A DNA stretch of 18,933 nucleotides, from the NCBI RefSeq assembly GCF_049059935.1, contig NZ_JBMGQR010000081.1, positions 1-18,933 of the forward strand. The letters are read 5' to 3'. Positions 6,413 through 13,525 of this stretch are shown in pieces. Made by a program: the position numbers and the translations under genes. The notes beneath the pieces are model-generated. The model did not search any database and had not been told where the DNA came from. It worked only from the letters and a program-made list of their open reading frames with translations. Position 1 is the first letter of the stretch; each line of letters starts with the position of its first letter. The stretch comes from JAURVT01 sp049059935. GTDB taxonomy: Bacteria > Actinomycetota > Actinomycetes > Propionibacteriales > Nocardioidaceae.

Positions 6413-8146
6413 GTGCTCCTCGCCCTCGTCCGCCGCCACGCGGGCCCCTACCGCTGGTCCATCGCCCTGGTCGTGGTGCTGCAGCTGGTGCAGACGCTGG
6501 CCAACCTCTACCTGCCCGGCCTGAACGCCGACATCATCGACACCGGCATCGTCCAGGGCGACACCGGCTACATCCTGCGCACCGGCGGGATCATGCTCGC
6601 GGTCACCCTCCTGCAGGTGGTCTGCGCGATCGTCGCCGTCTACTGGGGAGCGCGCACCGCGATGGCGCTCGGACGCGACCTGCGCGCGTCGGTCTTCGGG
6701 GCGGTCGGCGGGTTCGGCAGCCGCGAGGTCAACGCGTTCGGCGCCCCCACGCTGATCACCCGCTGCACCAACGACGTCCAGCAGGTGCAGCTGCTGGCGT
6801 TCCTCACCTTCACCATGCTGCTCGCGGCCCCGGTCATGTGCGTCGGCGGCATCGTGCTGGCCGTCCACCAGGACGTGGGCCTGTCGTGGGTGCTCGCGGT
6901 GGCCCTGCCGGTGCTGGTCGCCGTGGTGGTGGGGGTCGTGGCCAGGATGCGGCCGCAGTTCCGCCTGATGCAGGGGCGGATCGACGACATCAACCGCGTC
7001 ATGCGCGAGCAGATCAAGGGTGCCCGCGTGATCCGCGCGTTCGTCAAGGACGAGCACGAGCGCGCCCGCTTCGAGGACGCGAACGACGCCTACCGCGACG
7101 TCGCGATCGCCGTGGGCAGGCTGATGGCGCTGCTGTTCCCCGCGGTCATGCTCGTGGTGAACGTGTCGAGCGTCGCGGTGCTCTGGTTCGGCGGCCAGCG
7201 CGTCGCCGACGGCACCCTGGCCGTCGGCACCCTGACGGCCTACCTGGCCTACCTCGTCCAGATCCTCGTCTCGGTGATGATGGCGACCTTCTTCTTCATG
7301 CTGCTGCCCCGCGCCGAGGTCGCGGCCGAGAGGATCACCGAGGTGCTCGACACCGAGCCCACCCTCGCCGAGCACCCCGGCGCGTCGGACGTCCCGGTGA
7401 CGCGCGGTGCCGTCGACGTCCGCGCCGCCACCTTCGCCTACCCGGGCGCCGAGCACCCCGTCCTGCACGACGTCGACCTGGTGGCGCGACCCGGCGAGAC
7501 GACCGCCGTCATCGGGTCCACCGGGTCGGGCAAGTCGACCCTGCTGCGCCTCGTGCCGCGGCTGCTCGACGTCACCGACGGCGTCGTCGAGCTCGACGGG
7601 GCCGACGTCCGCGACCTGACGCTCGAGGGCGTCCGCTCGGCCGTGGGCCTGGTGCCGCAGCAGGCGTTCCTGTTCGCCGGCACGATCGGGTCGAACCTGC
7701 GGCTCGGGCGGCCCGAAGCCACCGACGACGAGCTGTGGGCCGCGCTCGAGGTCGCCAGCGCCCGCGACTTCGTGGAGGCCTCGCCCGCGGGCCTCGACAC
7801 CGAGGTCTCCCAGGGCGGCACCAACTTCTCCGGCGGGCAGCGGCAGCGTCTCGCGATCGCCCGCGCCGTGGTGCGCCGGCCGCTGGTCTACCTGTTCGAC
7901 GACGCCTTCTCCGCGCTCGACTTCTCCACCGACGCCGCCGTGCGCACCGCGCTCCGCGGCGTGACGCGCGACGCCGCGGTGGTGGTGGTCGCCCAGCGCG
8001 TCAGCACGATCCGCGACGCCGAGCGCATCGTCGTCCTCGACGAGGGACGGGTGGTCGGCACCGGCACCCATGCCGCGCTGATGGACGGCTGCCCGACCTA
8101 CCGGGAGATCGTGCTGTCGCAGATCAGCGAGCAGGAGGCGGCATGA
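6413..8146 (+). CDS. ABC exporter half-transporter, degenerate-site subunit
   Basis: This 577-residue protein fuses a six-helix ABC exporter membrane domain (about 15-300) to an ATPase domain (about 330-577). Motifs: Walker A GSTGSGKST (368-376), Q-loop VPQQ (414-417), signature FSGGQ (472-476), Walker B LVYLFDD (491-497). The residue normally catalytic Glu is Asp497, and the switch His is Gln528 (VAQRVST). These changes are typical of the degenerate-site partner in heterodimeric exporters such as TM287/288. It would pair with the next gene, whose start overlaps its stop as ATGA. The likely role is export of a lipid, drug or peptide; the substrate cannot be read from sequence. The GTG start at 6413 is supported by alignment to the typical N-terminal RRHAGPYRW segment and a -10 box 6 nt upstream. 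Confidence 0.93.
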   Translation: MLLALVRRHAGPYRWSIALVVVLQLVQTLANLYLPGLNADIIDTGIVQGDTGYILRTGGIMLAVTLLQVVCAIVAVYWGARTAMALGRDLRASVFGAVGGFGSREVNAFGAPTLITRCTNDVQQVQLLAFLTFTMLLAAPVMCVGGIVLAVHQDVGLSWVLAVALPVLVAVVVGVVARMRPQFRLMQGRIDDINRVMREQIKGARVIRAFVKDEHERARFEDANDAYRDVAIAVGRLMALLFPAVMLVVNVSSVAVLWFGGQRVADGTLAVGTLTAYLAYLVQILVSVMMATFFFMLLPRAEVAAERITEVLDTEPTLAEHPGASDVPVTRGAVDVRAATFAYPGAEHPVLHDVDLVARPGETTAVIGSTGSGKSTLLRLVPRLLDVTDGVVELDGADVRDLTLEGVRSAVGLVPQQAFLFAGTIGSNLRLGRPEATDDELWAALEVASARDFVEASPAGLDTEVSQGGTNFSGGQRQRLAIARAVVRRPLVYLFDDAFSALDFSTDAAVRTALRGVTRDAAVVVVAQRVSTIRDAERIVVLDEGRVVGTGTHAALMDGCPTYREIVLSQISEQEAA

Positions 8147-10055
8147 GCGGCAGGGGACCCGGTGGCATGGCGGGCGGGCCGCCGTCCAAGCCCGAGCAGT
8201 TCGGCCCGACGCTGCGGCGGCTGCTGGGCCGCCTGACGACGCAGCCGCGGCTCGTCGCCGGCGTGACGGGCCTCGCCGTCGTGGGCGTGGGGCTCAGCGT
8301 GGTCGGGCCGCGCGTGCTGGGGCACGCCACCGACATCGTCTTCGACGGCTACCTCGCCAGCCGTCTGCCCGCGGGCACGTCGAAGGCCGAGGCCGTCGCC
8401 GGGCTGCGTGAGAGCGGGCAGCCGCGCGTCGCCGAGATGGTCTCGTCGGCGGACGTGCAGCCGGGCCAGGGGATCGACTTCGGGTCCCTGGGCACCGTGC
8501 TGCTGGTGGTGCTCGCGATCTACCTGCTGTCGTCGGCACTGATGTGGATGCAGGGGCGCACCACGACCCTCGTCGTGCAGCGCACCGTCGCCGGGCTGCG
8601 CACCGACTGCGAGCGCAAGCTGGCCCGGCTGCCGCTGTCGTACCTCGACAAGCGCTCGCACGGCGACATCCTGTCGCGCGTCACCAACGACGTCGACAAC
8701 GTCGCGCAGTCGCTGCAGCAGACGATGAGCCAGCTGCTGACGTCGCTGCTGACGGTCGTCGGCGTGCTGGTGATGATGGTGTCGATCTCGCCGCTGCTGG
8801 CGCTGGTCGCGCTGGTGACGGTGCCCGTCGCGGGCGTGCTCACGGCCGTCATCGCCAAGCGGTCGCAGCCGCACTTCGTCCGGCAGTGGAAGGCCACCGG
8901 CGAGCTCAACGGCCACGTCGAGGAGACCTTCACCGGCCACGACCTCGTCACGGTGTTCGGACGCCGCCAGGAGTCCGCCGAGCGGTTCGCCCGCCACAAC
9001 GACGACCTCTACGACGCCGCCTTCCGGGCGCAGTTCGTCTCGGGGATCATCCAGCCCACGATGATGTTCGTCTCCAACCTCGCCTACGTGGTCGTCGCCG
9101 TGGTCGGCGCCTTGCGCGTCGGGGCGGGCGCGATCAGCGTCGGGGAGGTGCAGGCGTTCGTCCAGTACTCGCGGCAGTTCAGCCAGCCCCTGACGCAGCT
9201 GGCGTCGATGGTGAACCTGCTGCAGTCGGGCGTGCGTCCGCCGAGCGCGTGTTCGCCTTCCTCGACGCCGAGGAGGAGGTGCCCGACCCCGCCGACGCCG
9301 TCCGTCCGGACGTCGTGCGCGGACGCGTCGAGTTCCGCGACGTCTCGTTCTCCTACGACCCCGACGAGCCGCTGATCGAGCACCTCGACCTGGTGGCCGA
9401 GCCGGGGCAGACGGTCGCGATCGTCGGCCCGACCGGCGCGGGCAAGACCACCCTGACCAACCTGGTGCTGCGCTTCTACGACGTGGACGCCGGCGCGATC
9501 CTGCTCGACGGCGTCGACGTGCAGGCGATGGACCGGGGTGCGCTGCGCTCCACGTTCGGCGTGGTGCTCCAGGACACCTGGCTGTTCGGCGGCACGATCC
9601 GCGACAACATCGCCTACGGCGCCGACGACGCCACCGACGAGCAGGTGTGCGCGGCGGCCGAGGCGGCGTCGGTCGACCACCTCGTGCGCACGCTGCCGCT
9701 GGGCTACGACACCGTGGTGGACGAGGAGGGCGGCGAGCTCAGCGCCGGCCAGCGCCAGCTGCTGACGATCGCCCGCGCGTTCCTCGCCGACCCCGCCGTC
9801 CTGGTGCTCGACGAGGCCACCAGCTCGGTCGACACCCGCACCGAGGCGCTCGTGCAGGAGGCGATGGGACGCCTGCGACGCGACCGCACCAGCTTCGTCG
9901 TCGCGCACCGGCTCTCGACCATCCGCGACGCCGACGTCATCGTGGTGATGGAGGACGGCCACATCGTCGAGCAGGGCAGCCACGACGACCTGCTCGCCGC
10001 TGGCGGCGCCTACCAGCGCCTCTACGCCGCCCAGTTCTCCGGCGCGCTCGTCTGA
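8143..10055 (+). pseudogene. ABC exporter half-transporter, catalytic subunit, broken by a -1 frameshift
   Basis: Frame one (from ATG 8143) encodes the membrane domain through MVNLLQSGV, then turns to nonsense and stops at 9375. The second frame resumes with SAERVFAFLDAEEEVPDP and continues through a complete ATPase domain to 10055: Walker A GPTGAGKTT, Q-loop LQDTWLF, signature LSAGQ, Walker B VLVLDEAT with catalytic Glu, D-loop SSVD and H-loop VAHRLST. Inserting one base between 9234 and 9235 (GTGCG to GTGGCG) restores the family sequence QSGVASAERVF and a 637-residue protein. The start overlaps the preceding stop (ATGA). No slippery heptamer is present at the junction, so this is a real mutation or a sequencing/assembly error. 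The intact ATPase and undecayed flanks argue for a recent event or an error. A restart at GTG 9249 could make a separate ATPase polypeptide. Confidence 0.88.
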
Positions 10056-10065
10056 GTCAGAGAAT

Positions 10066-10171
10066 CTGAGGTGCACGGCGCCGGGAGGGCAAGGCGCGGA
10101 CGGTGAAGCTGGGCCGATGTTGCCCTGCGAACCGTCCGCAACGCCGCCCTCTGGGATGCCGTGCGCCTCAG
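10066..10171. terminator. Long nested hairpin between convergent genes
   Basis: CTGAGGTGCACGGC (10066-10079) pairs with GCCGTGCGCCTCAG (10158-10171) with only a G-U type mismatch. Inside, GAGGGC (10085-10090) pairs with GCCCTC (10146-10151) and GCGGACGGT (10096-10104) with ACCGTCCGC (10131-10139). The structure fills the gap between the ABC operon and the convergent HIT gene and includes the HIT stop codon, so it may act as a bidirectional terminator. At about 106 nt it is much larger than an ordinary intrinsic terminator and has no T-tract; a repeat element is an alternative. Confidence 0.6.
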
Positions 10172-10611
10172 AGGGGGCGGGAGACGTCGGCGGGGACAGT
10201 CTCGAGGTGGCCGTGCTCGATCAGGCGGGTGCGGATCTTCTCGGCGGCGCGGTCGAGCGACGCGGGGTCGGGGGAGTGGTCGACGTTGCGCACCTCGAAG
10301 TCGGCGGGCGAGAACGCCGGCCAGACGTGGATGTGCAGGTGCGGCACCTCGAACCCCTCGACGAGCACGCCGATGCGCGGCGCGTTCCACTCCAGCTGCT
10401 GGGCCTTGCCGATGGTGCGTGCGACGCGCATCAGGTGCGCCAGCAGCTCGTCGTCGGCGTCGACCCAGTGGTCCACCTCGGCGCGGGGGACCACCAGCGC
10501 GTGGCCGGGGGTGAGGGGCGCGATCGTCAGGAACGACACGCACACGTCGTCGGACCACAGGAAGCGTCCGGGGATCTCGCCCTCGATGATCCGGGTGAAC
10601 AGGGTGCTCAT
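10168..10611 (-). CDS. HIT family protein (nucleotide hydrolase/transferase)
   Basis: This is a 147-residue histidine-triad protein. The triad HLHIHVW places H91, H93 and H95 at the active site; the N-terminal half has the family pattern FTRIIEGEIP, the D-D-V-x-x-F-L-T-I-x-P strand, and PGHALVVPR. The family hydrolyses phosphoramidate or phosphoanhydride bonds of nucleotides such as AMP-lysine or Ap4A; the true substrate is not known here. ATG 10611 was chosen because MSTLFTRIIEGEIP is the normal family N-terminus. CAGGAT (10618-10623, complement) lies 6 nt upstream as a -10 box, suggesting a leaderless mRNA. It is convergent with the ABC operon and divergent from rpsP. Confidence 0.92.
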   Translation of the reverse strand: MSTLFTRIIEGEIPGRFLWSDDVCVSFLTIAPLTPGHALVVPRAEVDHWVDADDELLAHLMRVARTIGKAQQLEWNAPRIGVLVEGFEVPHLHIHVWPAFSPADFEVRNVDHSPDPASLDRAAEKIRTRLIEHGHLETVPADVSRPL

Positions 10612-10633
10612 GGCCTCATCCTGCCCCACCGGG

Positions 10634-10663
10634 TTGGAGACGGGCCCGCGGCTCTGGCAGAAT
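10634..10663 (+). promoter_or_regulatory. Putative rpsP operon promoter
   Basis: TTGGAG (10634-10639) and CAGAAT (10658-10663) are separated by 18 bp and resemble the -35 and -10 of the principal sigma factor. The transcript would have a leader of about 130 nt before rpsP. This layout resembles the one in front of rplS. Confidence 0.55.
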
Positions 10664-10670
10664 GACACGC

Positions 10671-10798
10671 TGCACCGGTACCGCGACCCGACCCTCTGAA
10701 GACGGTCGCTGGCCGGTCCACCGAGCAGGCAGGCCCGCACCCCACGCGGAGACCGGCCGACTCACCCACCTCGAGCACTGCAAGGAGACACCACACTC
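10671..10798 (+). promoter_or_regulatory. rpsP leader with inverted repeat
   Basis: The leader carries GGCCGGTC (10711-10718) and GACCGGCC (10751-10758), a perfect 8-bp stem around 32 nt, plus a weaker stem GCGACC / GGTCGC (about 10683-10688 and 10704-10709). AAGGAG (10782-10787) is the ribosome binding site, 11 nt before the GTG start. Leaders of ribosomal protein operons often bind their own product; whether this one does is unknown. Confidence 0.4.
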
Positions 10799-11368
10799 GT
10801 GGCCGTCAAGATTCGCCTGAAGCGTATGGGCAAGATCCGCACCCCGTTCTACCGTGTCGTCGTCGCCGACTCGCGCAAGAAGCGCGACGGCAAGGTGATC
10901 GAGGAGATCGGGACGTACAACCCCAAGACCGAGCCCTCGCTCATCCACATCGAGTCCGAGCGCGCGCAGTACTGGCTCGGCGTCGGCGCCCAGCCCAGCG
11001 AGGCCGTCCAGGCCCTGCTGAAGATCACCGGTGACTGGGAGACCTTCACCGGCGAGAAGCAGACCCGCACCCTTGAGGTCGCCGAGCCCAAGCGCGACAA
11101 GACCGAGATCTTCAACGAGGCTCTCAAGGAGATCCACGGCGAGGGCGGCAAGAGCGCGTCGGCGACCACCAAGAAGGCGGCCAAGAAGTCGGCCGCCAAG
11201 GACGAGGCGGGCGACGACGAGGCCAAGGCCGAGCCGGCCGACGCCATCACCCCGAAGAAGAAGGCCGAGTCCAAGCCCGAGGCCGACGCGCCCGCGGCTG
11301 ACGAGGCCAAGGCCGACGAGGCGCCCGCCGCCGAGCAGGCCGAGACCGCTCCCTCCTCGGAGGCCTGA
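10799..11368 (+). CDS. rpsP: 30S ribosomal protein S16
   Basis: S16 binds 16S rRNA early in 30S assembly. The first 80 or so residues are canonical (AVKIRLKRMGKIRTPFYRVVVADSRKKRDGKVIEEIGTYNPK). The product is 189 residues, about twice the bacterial minimum, because of a tail from about residue 115 rich in Ala, Lys, Glu and Asp (KKAAKKSAAKDEAGDDEAK and similar). Such tails occur in actinobacterial S16. GTG 10799 is the start, with AAGGAG 11 nt upstream. It heads the cluster rpsP-khpA-rimM-trmD, with 5 bp to the KH gene. Identity is certain. Confidence 0.98.
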   Translation: MAVKIRLKRMGKIRTPFYRVVVADSRKKRDGKVIEEIGTYNPKTEPSLIHIESERAQYWLGVGAQPSEAVQALLKITGDWETFTGEKQTRTLEVAEPKRDKTEIFNEALKEIHGEGGKSASATTKKAAKKSAAKDEAGDDEAKAEPADAITPKKKAESKPEADAPAADEAKADEAPAAEQAETAPSSEA

Positions 11369-11373
11369 GCACC

Positions 11374-11616
11374 GTGGTCGCGGACGCCATCGACCACCTG
11401 GTCAGCGGCATCGTCGACAACCCCGACGACGTCGAGGTGCAGGAGAAGAACCTGCGCCGCGGTCTGCTCTACGAGGTGCGCGTGCACCCGAGCGACCTCG
11501 GCAAGGTCATCGGTCGCTCCGGACGCACCGCGACCGCGATCCGCACCGTCGCCGGAGCCCTCGCGGGCGAGGGCGGCGCGCGGATCGACTTCGTCGACGT
11601 CGACCGCCGCCGCTGA
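11374..11616 (+). CDS. khpA: KH-domain RNA-binding protein KhpA
   Basis: This is an 80-residue single KH domain protein (former UPF0109). The RNA-contacting GXXG loop is GRSG in VHPSDLGKVIGRSGRTATAIRTV. KhpA proteins bind RNA, in several species with KhpB, and influence cell division and sRNA behaviour; their placement between rpsP and rimM is conserved in Gram-positive bacteria. GTG 11374 is the start, with GGAGG (11358-11362) inside the rpsP end as ribosome binding site. It is 11 bp ahead of rimM. Length is typical for the family. Confidence 0.95.
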   Translation: MVADAIDHLVSGIVDNPDDVEVQEKNLRRGLLYEVRVHPSDLGKVIGRSGRTATAIRTVAGALAGEGGARIDFVDVDRRR

Positions 11617-11627
11617 CCACGCCGCCG

Positions 11628-12191
11628 ATGCTCGTCACGGTCGGCCGCGTCGGTCGGGCGCACGGCATCCGCGGTGACGTCCAGGTCGACGTCCGCACCG
11701 ACGAGCCCGACCGCCGTTTCGCGGCGGGCACGTCGCTGCAGGCCACCCGCGCCGGCTCCACCACGACCACGGTCGTGGTGGAGTCGTCGCGCTGGCACTC
11801 CGGCCGGCTCCTCGTGCACTTCCGAGGGGTCGACGACCGCAACGCCTCCGAGGCCCTCGGCGGCCACGAGCTCGCCGTCCAGGTCGACGCCTCCGAGCGT
11901 CCCGAGGACGACGAGGAGTACTACGACCACCAGCTGGTGGGCCTGACCGCCGTCGACGCCGACGGCGACGTCGTCGGCACCGTCACCGCGGTGCTGCACC
12001 TGCCCGCCCAGGACACCCTGGCGATCACCCGCGACGGCGGCGTCGAGGTGCTGGTGCCGTTCGTCTCCGAGCTGGTGCCCGAGGTCGACCTCGGCGCCGG
12101 GCGTCTGGTCGTCGCCGACGTGCCCGGACTGCTCGACCCCGACGCGGCCGACAGCGCGGCGCCCGACGCCGCGCCCGCCGACGAGGGCTGA
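11628..12191 (+). CDS. rimM: Ribosome maturation factor RimM
   Basis: RimM helps mature the 30S head and binds S19. The 187-residue protein has the N-terminal barrel (VTVGRVGRAHGIRGDVQVDVRTDEPDRRF), the EALGGHELAV link and the C-terminal PRC barrel (YYDHQLVGLTAVDADGDVVGTV, LVPFVSELVPEVDLGAGRLVV). Its final 15 residues are Asp/Ala-rich. ATG 11628 places the conserved VTVGRVGRAHGI directly at the N-terminus; the frame is open for 600 nt upstream, but that is the shadow of rpsP and khpA. It ends one base before trmD. Identity is certain. Confidence 0.96.
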   Translation: MLVTVGRVGRAHGIRGDVQVDVRTDEPDRRFAAGTSLQATRAGSTTTTVVVESSRWHSGRLLVHFRGVDDRNASEALGGHELAVQVDASERPEDDEEYYDHQLVGLTAVDADGDVVGTVTAVLHLPAQDTLAITRDGGVEVLVPFVSELVPEVDLGAGRLVVADVPGLLDPDAADSAAPDAAPADEG

Positions 12192-12192
12192 C

Positions 12193-13341
12193 GTGCGCCT
12201 CGACGTCGTCACGATCTTCCCCGAGTACCTCGAGCCGCTCTCGCTGTCGCTGGTCGGCCGGGCGCGCACCCGCGGTCTGGTGGACCTCACCGTGCACGAC
12301 CTCCGCGAGCACACCCACGACCGCCACCGCACCGTCGACGACACCCCCTACGGCGGCGGAGCCGGCATGGTGATGCGCCCCGAGCCGTGGGGCGAGGCGC
12401 TCGACGCGCTCGTCCCGGACGGCACCGACGCGGCGCCCGTGCTCATCGTCCCGACCCCGGCGGGCAAGCCGTTCGGCCAGGCCGACGCCGCACGGCTCGC
12501 CGCCGAGCCGTGGCTCGTGTTCGCCTGCGGACGCTACGAGGGCATCGACCAGCGCGTCCTCGACCACGCCTCCACCCGCATGCGCGTCGAGGAGGTCTCG
12601 ATCGGCGACGTCGTGCTCAACGGCGGCGAGGTGGCCGTGATGGCCGTCGTCGAGGCCACCGTCAGGCTGCTGCCCGGCGTGCTCGGCAACCCCGAGTCGC
12701 TCGCCGAGGAGTCGCACGGCCCCGACGGCCTGCTCGAGTACCCCGTCTACACCAAGCCCGCGTCCTGGCGCGGGCACGACGTCCCCGACGTGCTGATGTC
12801 CGGCGACCACGGACGCGTCGCGGCCTGGCGCCGTCAGCAGTCGGTGGCCCGCACGTCCGCACGGCGCCCCGAGCTGATCGCCGACCCGCTCGTCGCACCC
12901 GTGGTCGAGCTCGCCGACGCCGACCTGCCCGAGCTGTACGTCCTGCAGCGCTGCTGCTGGGTGCAGGAGGCCCAGGCCAACCCCGGCATCACGATCCCGG
13001 CGTTGGTCGAGAGCCTCGACGACGCCCGCGCCGCGCTGGGCCGCTGGACCACCTGGGGCGTCCGTGCGTCCGGTCGCCTGGTCGGTGCCGTGCGGGGCCA
13101 GGCCGACGACGACCTGTGGCACGTCGGCCGCCTGATGGTGGCCCCCGACCACGAGGGACGCGGGCTCGGTCGCCGGCTGCTGCGGCACGCCGAGGCCGCC
13201 GCACCGACCGGCACCTCGGCCGTCGCGCTGGTCACCGGCGCGCGCAGCGAGGACAACCTCCGGATGTACCGCCGCGCCGGCTACGAGGTCGTCGAGGTCG
13301 ACGACGACGAAGGCGTCGCCCACCTGCTCAAGCGGCTCTGA
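12193..13341 (+). CDS. trmD: tRNA (guanine37-N1)-methyltransferase TrmD fused to a GNAT acetyltransferase domain
   Basis: The first 237 or so residues are TrmD, which methylates G37 of tRNAs with S-adenosylmethionine and prevents frameshifting. Visible features are GGGAGMVMRPEP (54-65), the SPOUT knot with GRYEGID (113-119) and EEVSIGDVVLNGGE (133-146), and LLEYPVYTKP. The catalytic Asp of E. coli TrmD (Asp169, in EDSF) aligns with Glu173 in AEESHG. Residues about 240-382 are an extra GNAT N-acetyltransferase domain with the acetyl-CoA loop RLMVAPDHEGRGLGRRLL (313-330) and the DNLRMYRRAGYEVV motif. Typical TrmD is about 240-275 residues. Start GTG 12193 follows the rimM stop by one base. The GNAT substrate is unknown. 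Confidence 0.95.
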   Translation: MRLDVVTIFPEYLEPLSLSLVGRARTRGLVDLTVHDLREHTHDRHRTVDDTPYGGGAGMVMRPEPWGEALDALVPDGTDAAPVLIVPTPAGKPFGQADAARLAAEPWLVFACGRYEGIDQRVLDHASTRMRVEEVSIGDVVLNGGEVAVMAVVEATVRLLPGVLGNPESLAEESHGPDGLLEYPVYTKPASWRGHDVPDVLMSGDHGRVAAWRRQQSVARTSARRPELIADPLVAPVVELADADLPELYVLQRCCWVQEAQANPGITIPALVESLDDARAALGRWTTWGVRASGRLVGAVRGQADDDLWHVGRLMVAPDHEGRGLGRRLLRHAEAAAPTGTSAVALVTGARSEDNLRMYRRAGYEVVEVDDDEGVAHLLKRL

Positions 13342-13370
13342 CCTGCGACGCCGGCCACCCGCGAGCCGAT

Positions 13371-13400
13371 TTCGTGGCGCTGGTGCGGCTGTGGCAGACT
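13371..13400 (+). promoter_or_regulatory. Putative rplS promoter
   Basis: TTCGTG (13371-13376) and CAGACT (13395-13400) are 18 bp apart, the same arrangement as in front of rpsP. It would give rplS its own transcript with a leader of roughly 120 nt in addition to readthrough from trmD. Confidence 0.5.
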
Positions 13401-13421
13401 GGGACGTCGGCGCCGGCCGGT

Positions 13422-13510
13422 GCAGCTGCCACAGGGGCGATGCACCACTTCTGCCGCCGCGCCCCTCTCGTTCGATCTCTATCAGCACGCGGTTGACCTG
13501 TGGCACCTGC
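13422..13510 (+). promoter_or_regulatory. Structured rplS leader RNA candidate
   Basis: GCAGCTGCCACAG (13422-13434) pairs with CTGTGGCACCTGC (13498-13510): 8 bp, one C-C mismatch, then 4 bp. It encloses a second pair GGGCG (13435-13439) / CGCCC (13460-13464). The closing stem ends directly before the purine-rich ribosome binding site GAGGAAG (13511-13517). Leaders controlling L19 synthesis are described in other phyla; this one is inferred from base pairing alone. The 5' arm could also pair with 13389-13397, but that copy lies at the promoter and would not be in the RNA. Confidence 0.5.
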
Positions 13511-13525
13511 GAGGAAGAGCCTTCC

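Noticed and set aside
6374..8071. A long minus-strand open frame opposite the first ABC subunit
   Set aside because: The translation is His/Asp/Gly/Gln-rich low complexity, the usual antisense shadow of a GC-rich gene; the plus strand encodes a complete ABC protein.
9225..9240. Programmed -1 ribosomal frameshift in the ABC gene
   Set aside because: No X-XXY-YYZ slippery heptamer is present, and ABC half-transporters are not known to use one; a one-base deletion restores the family sequence exactly.
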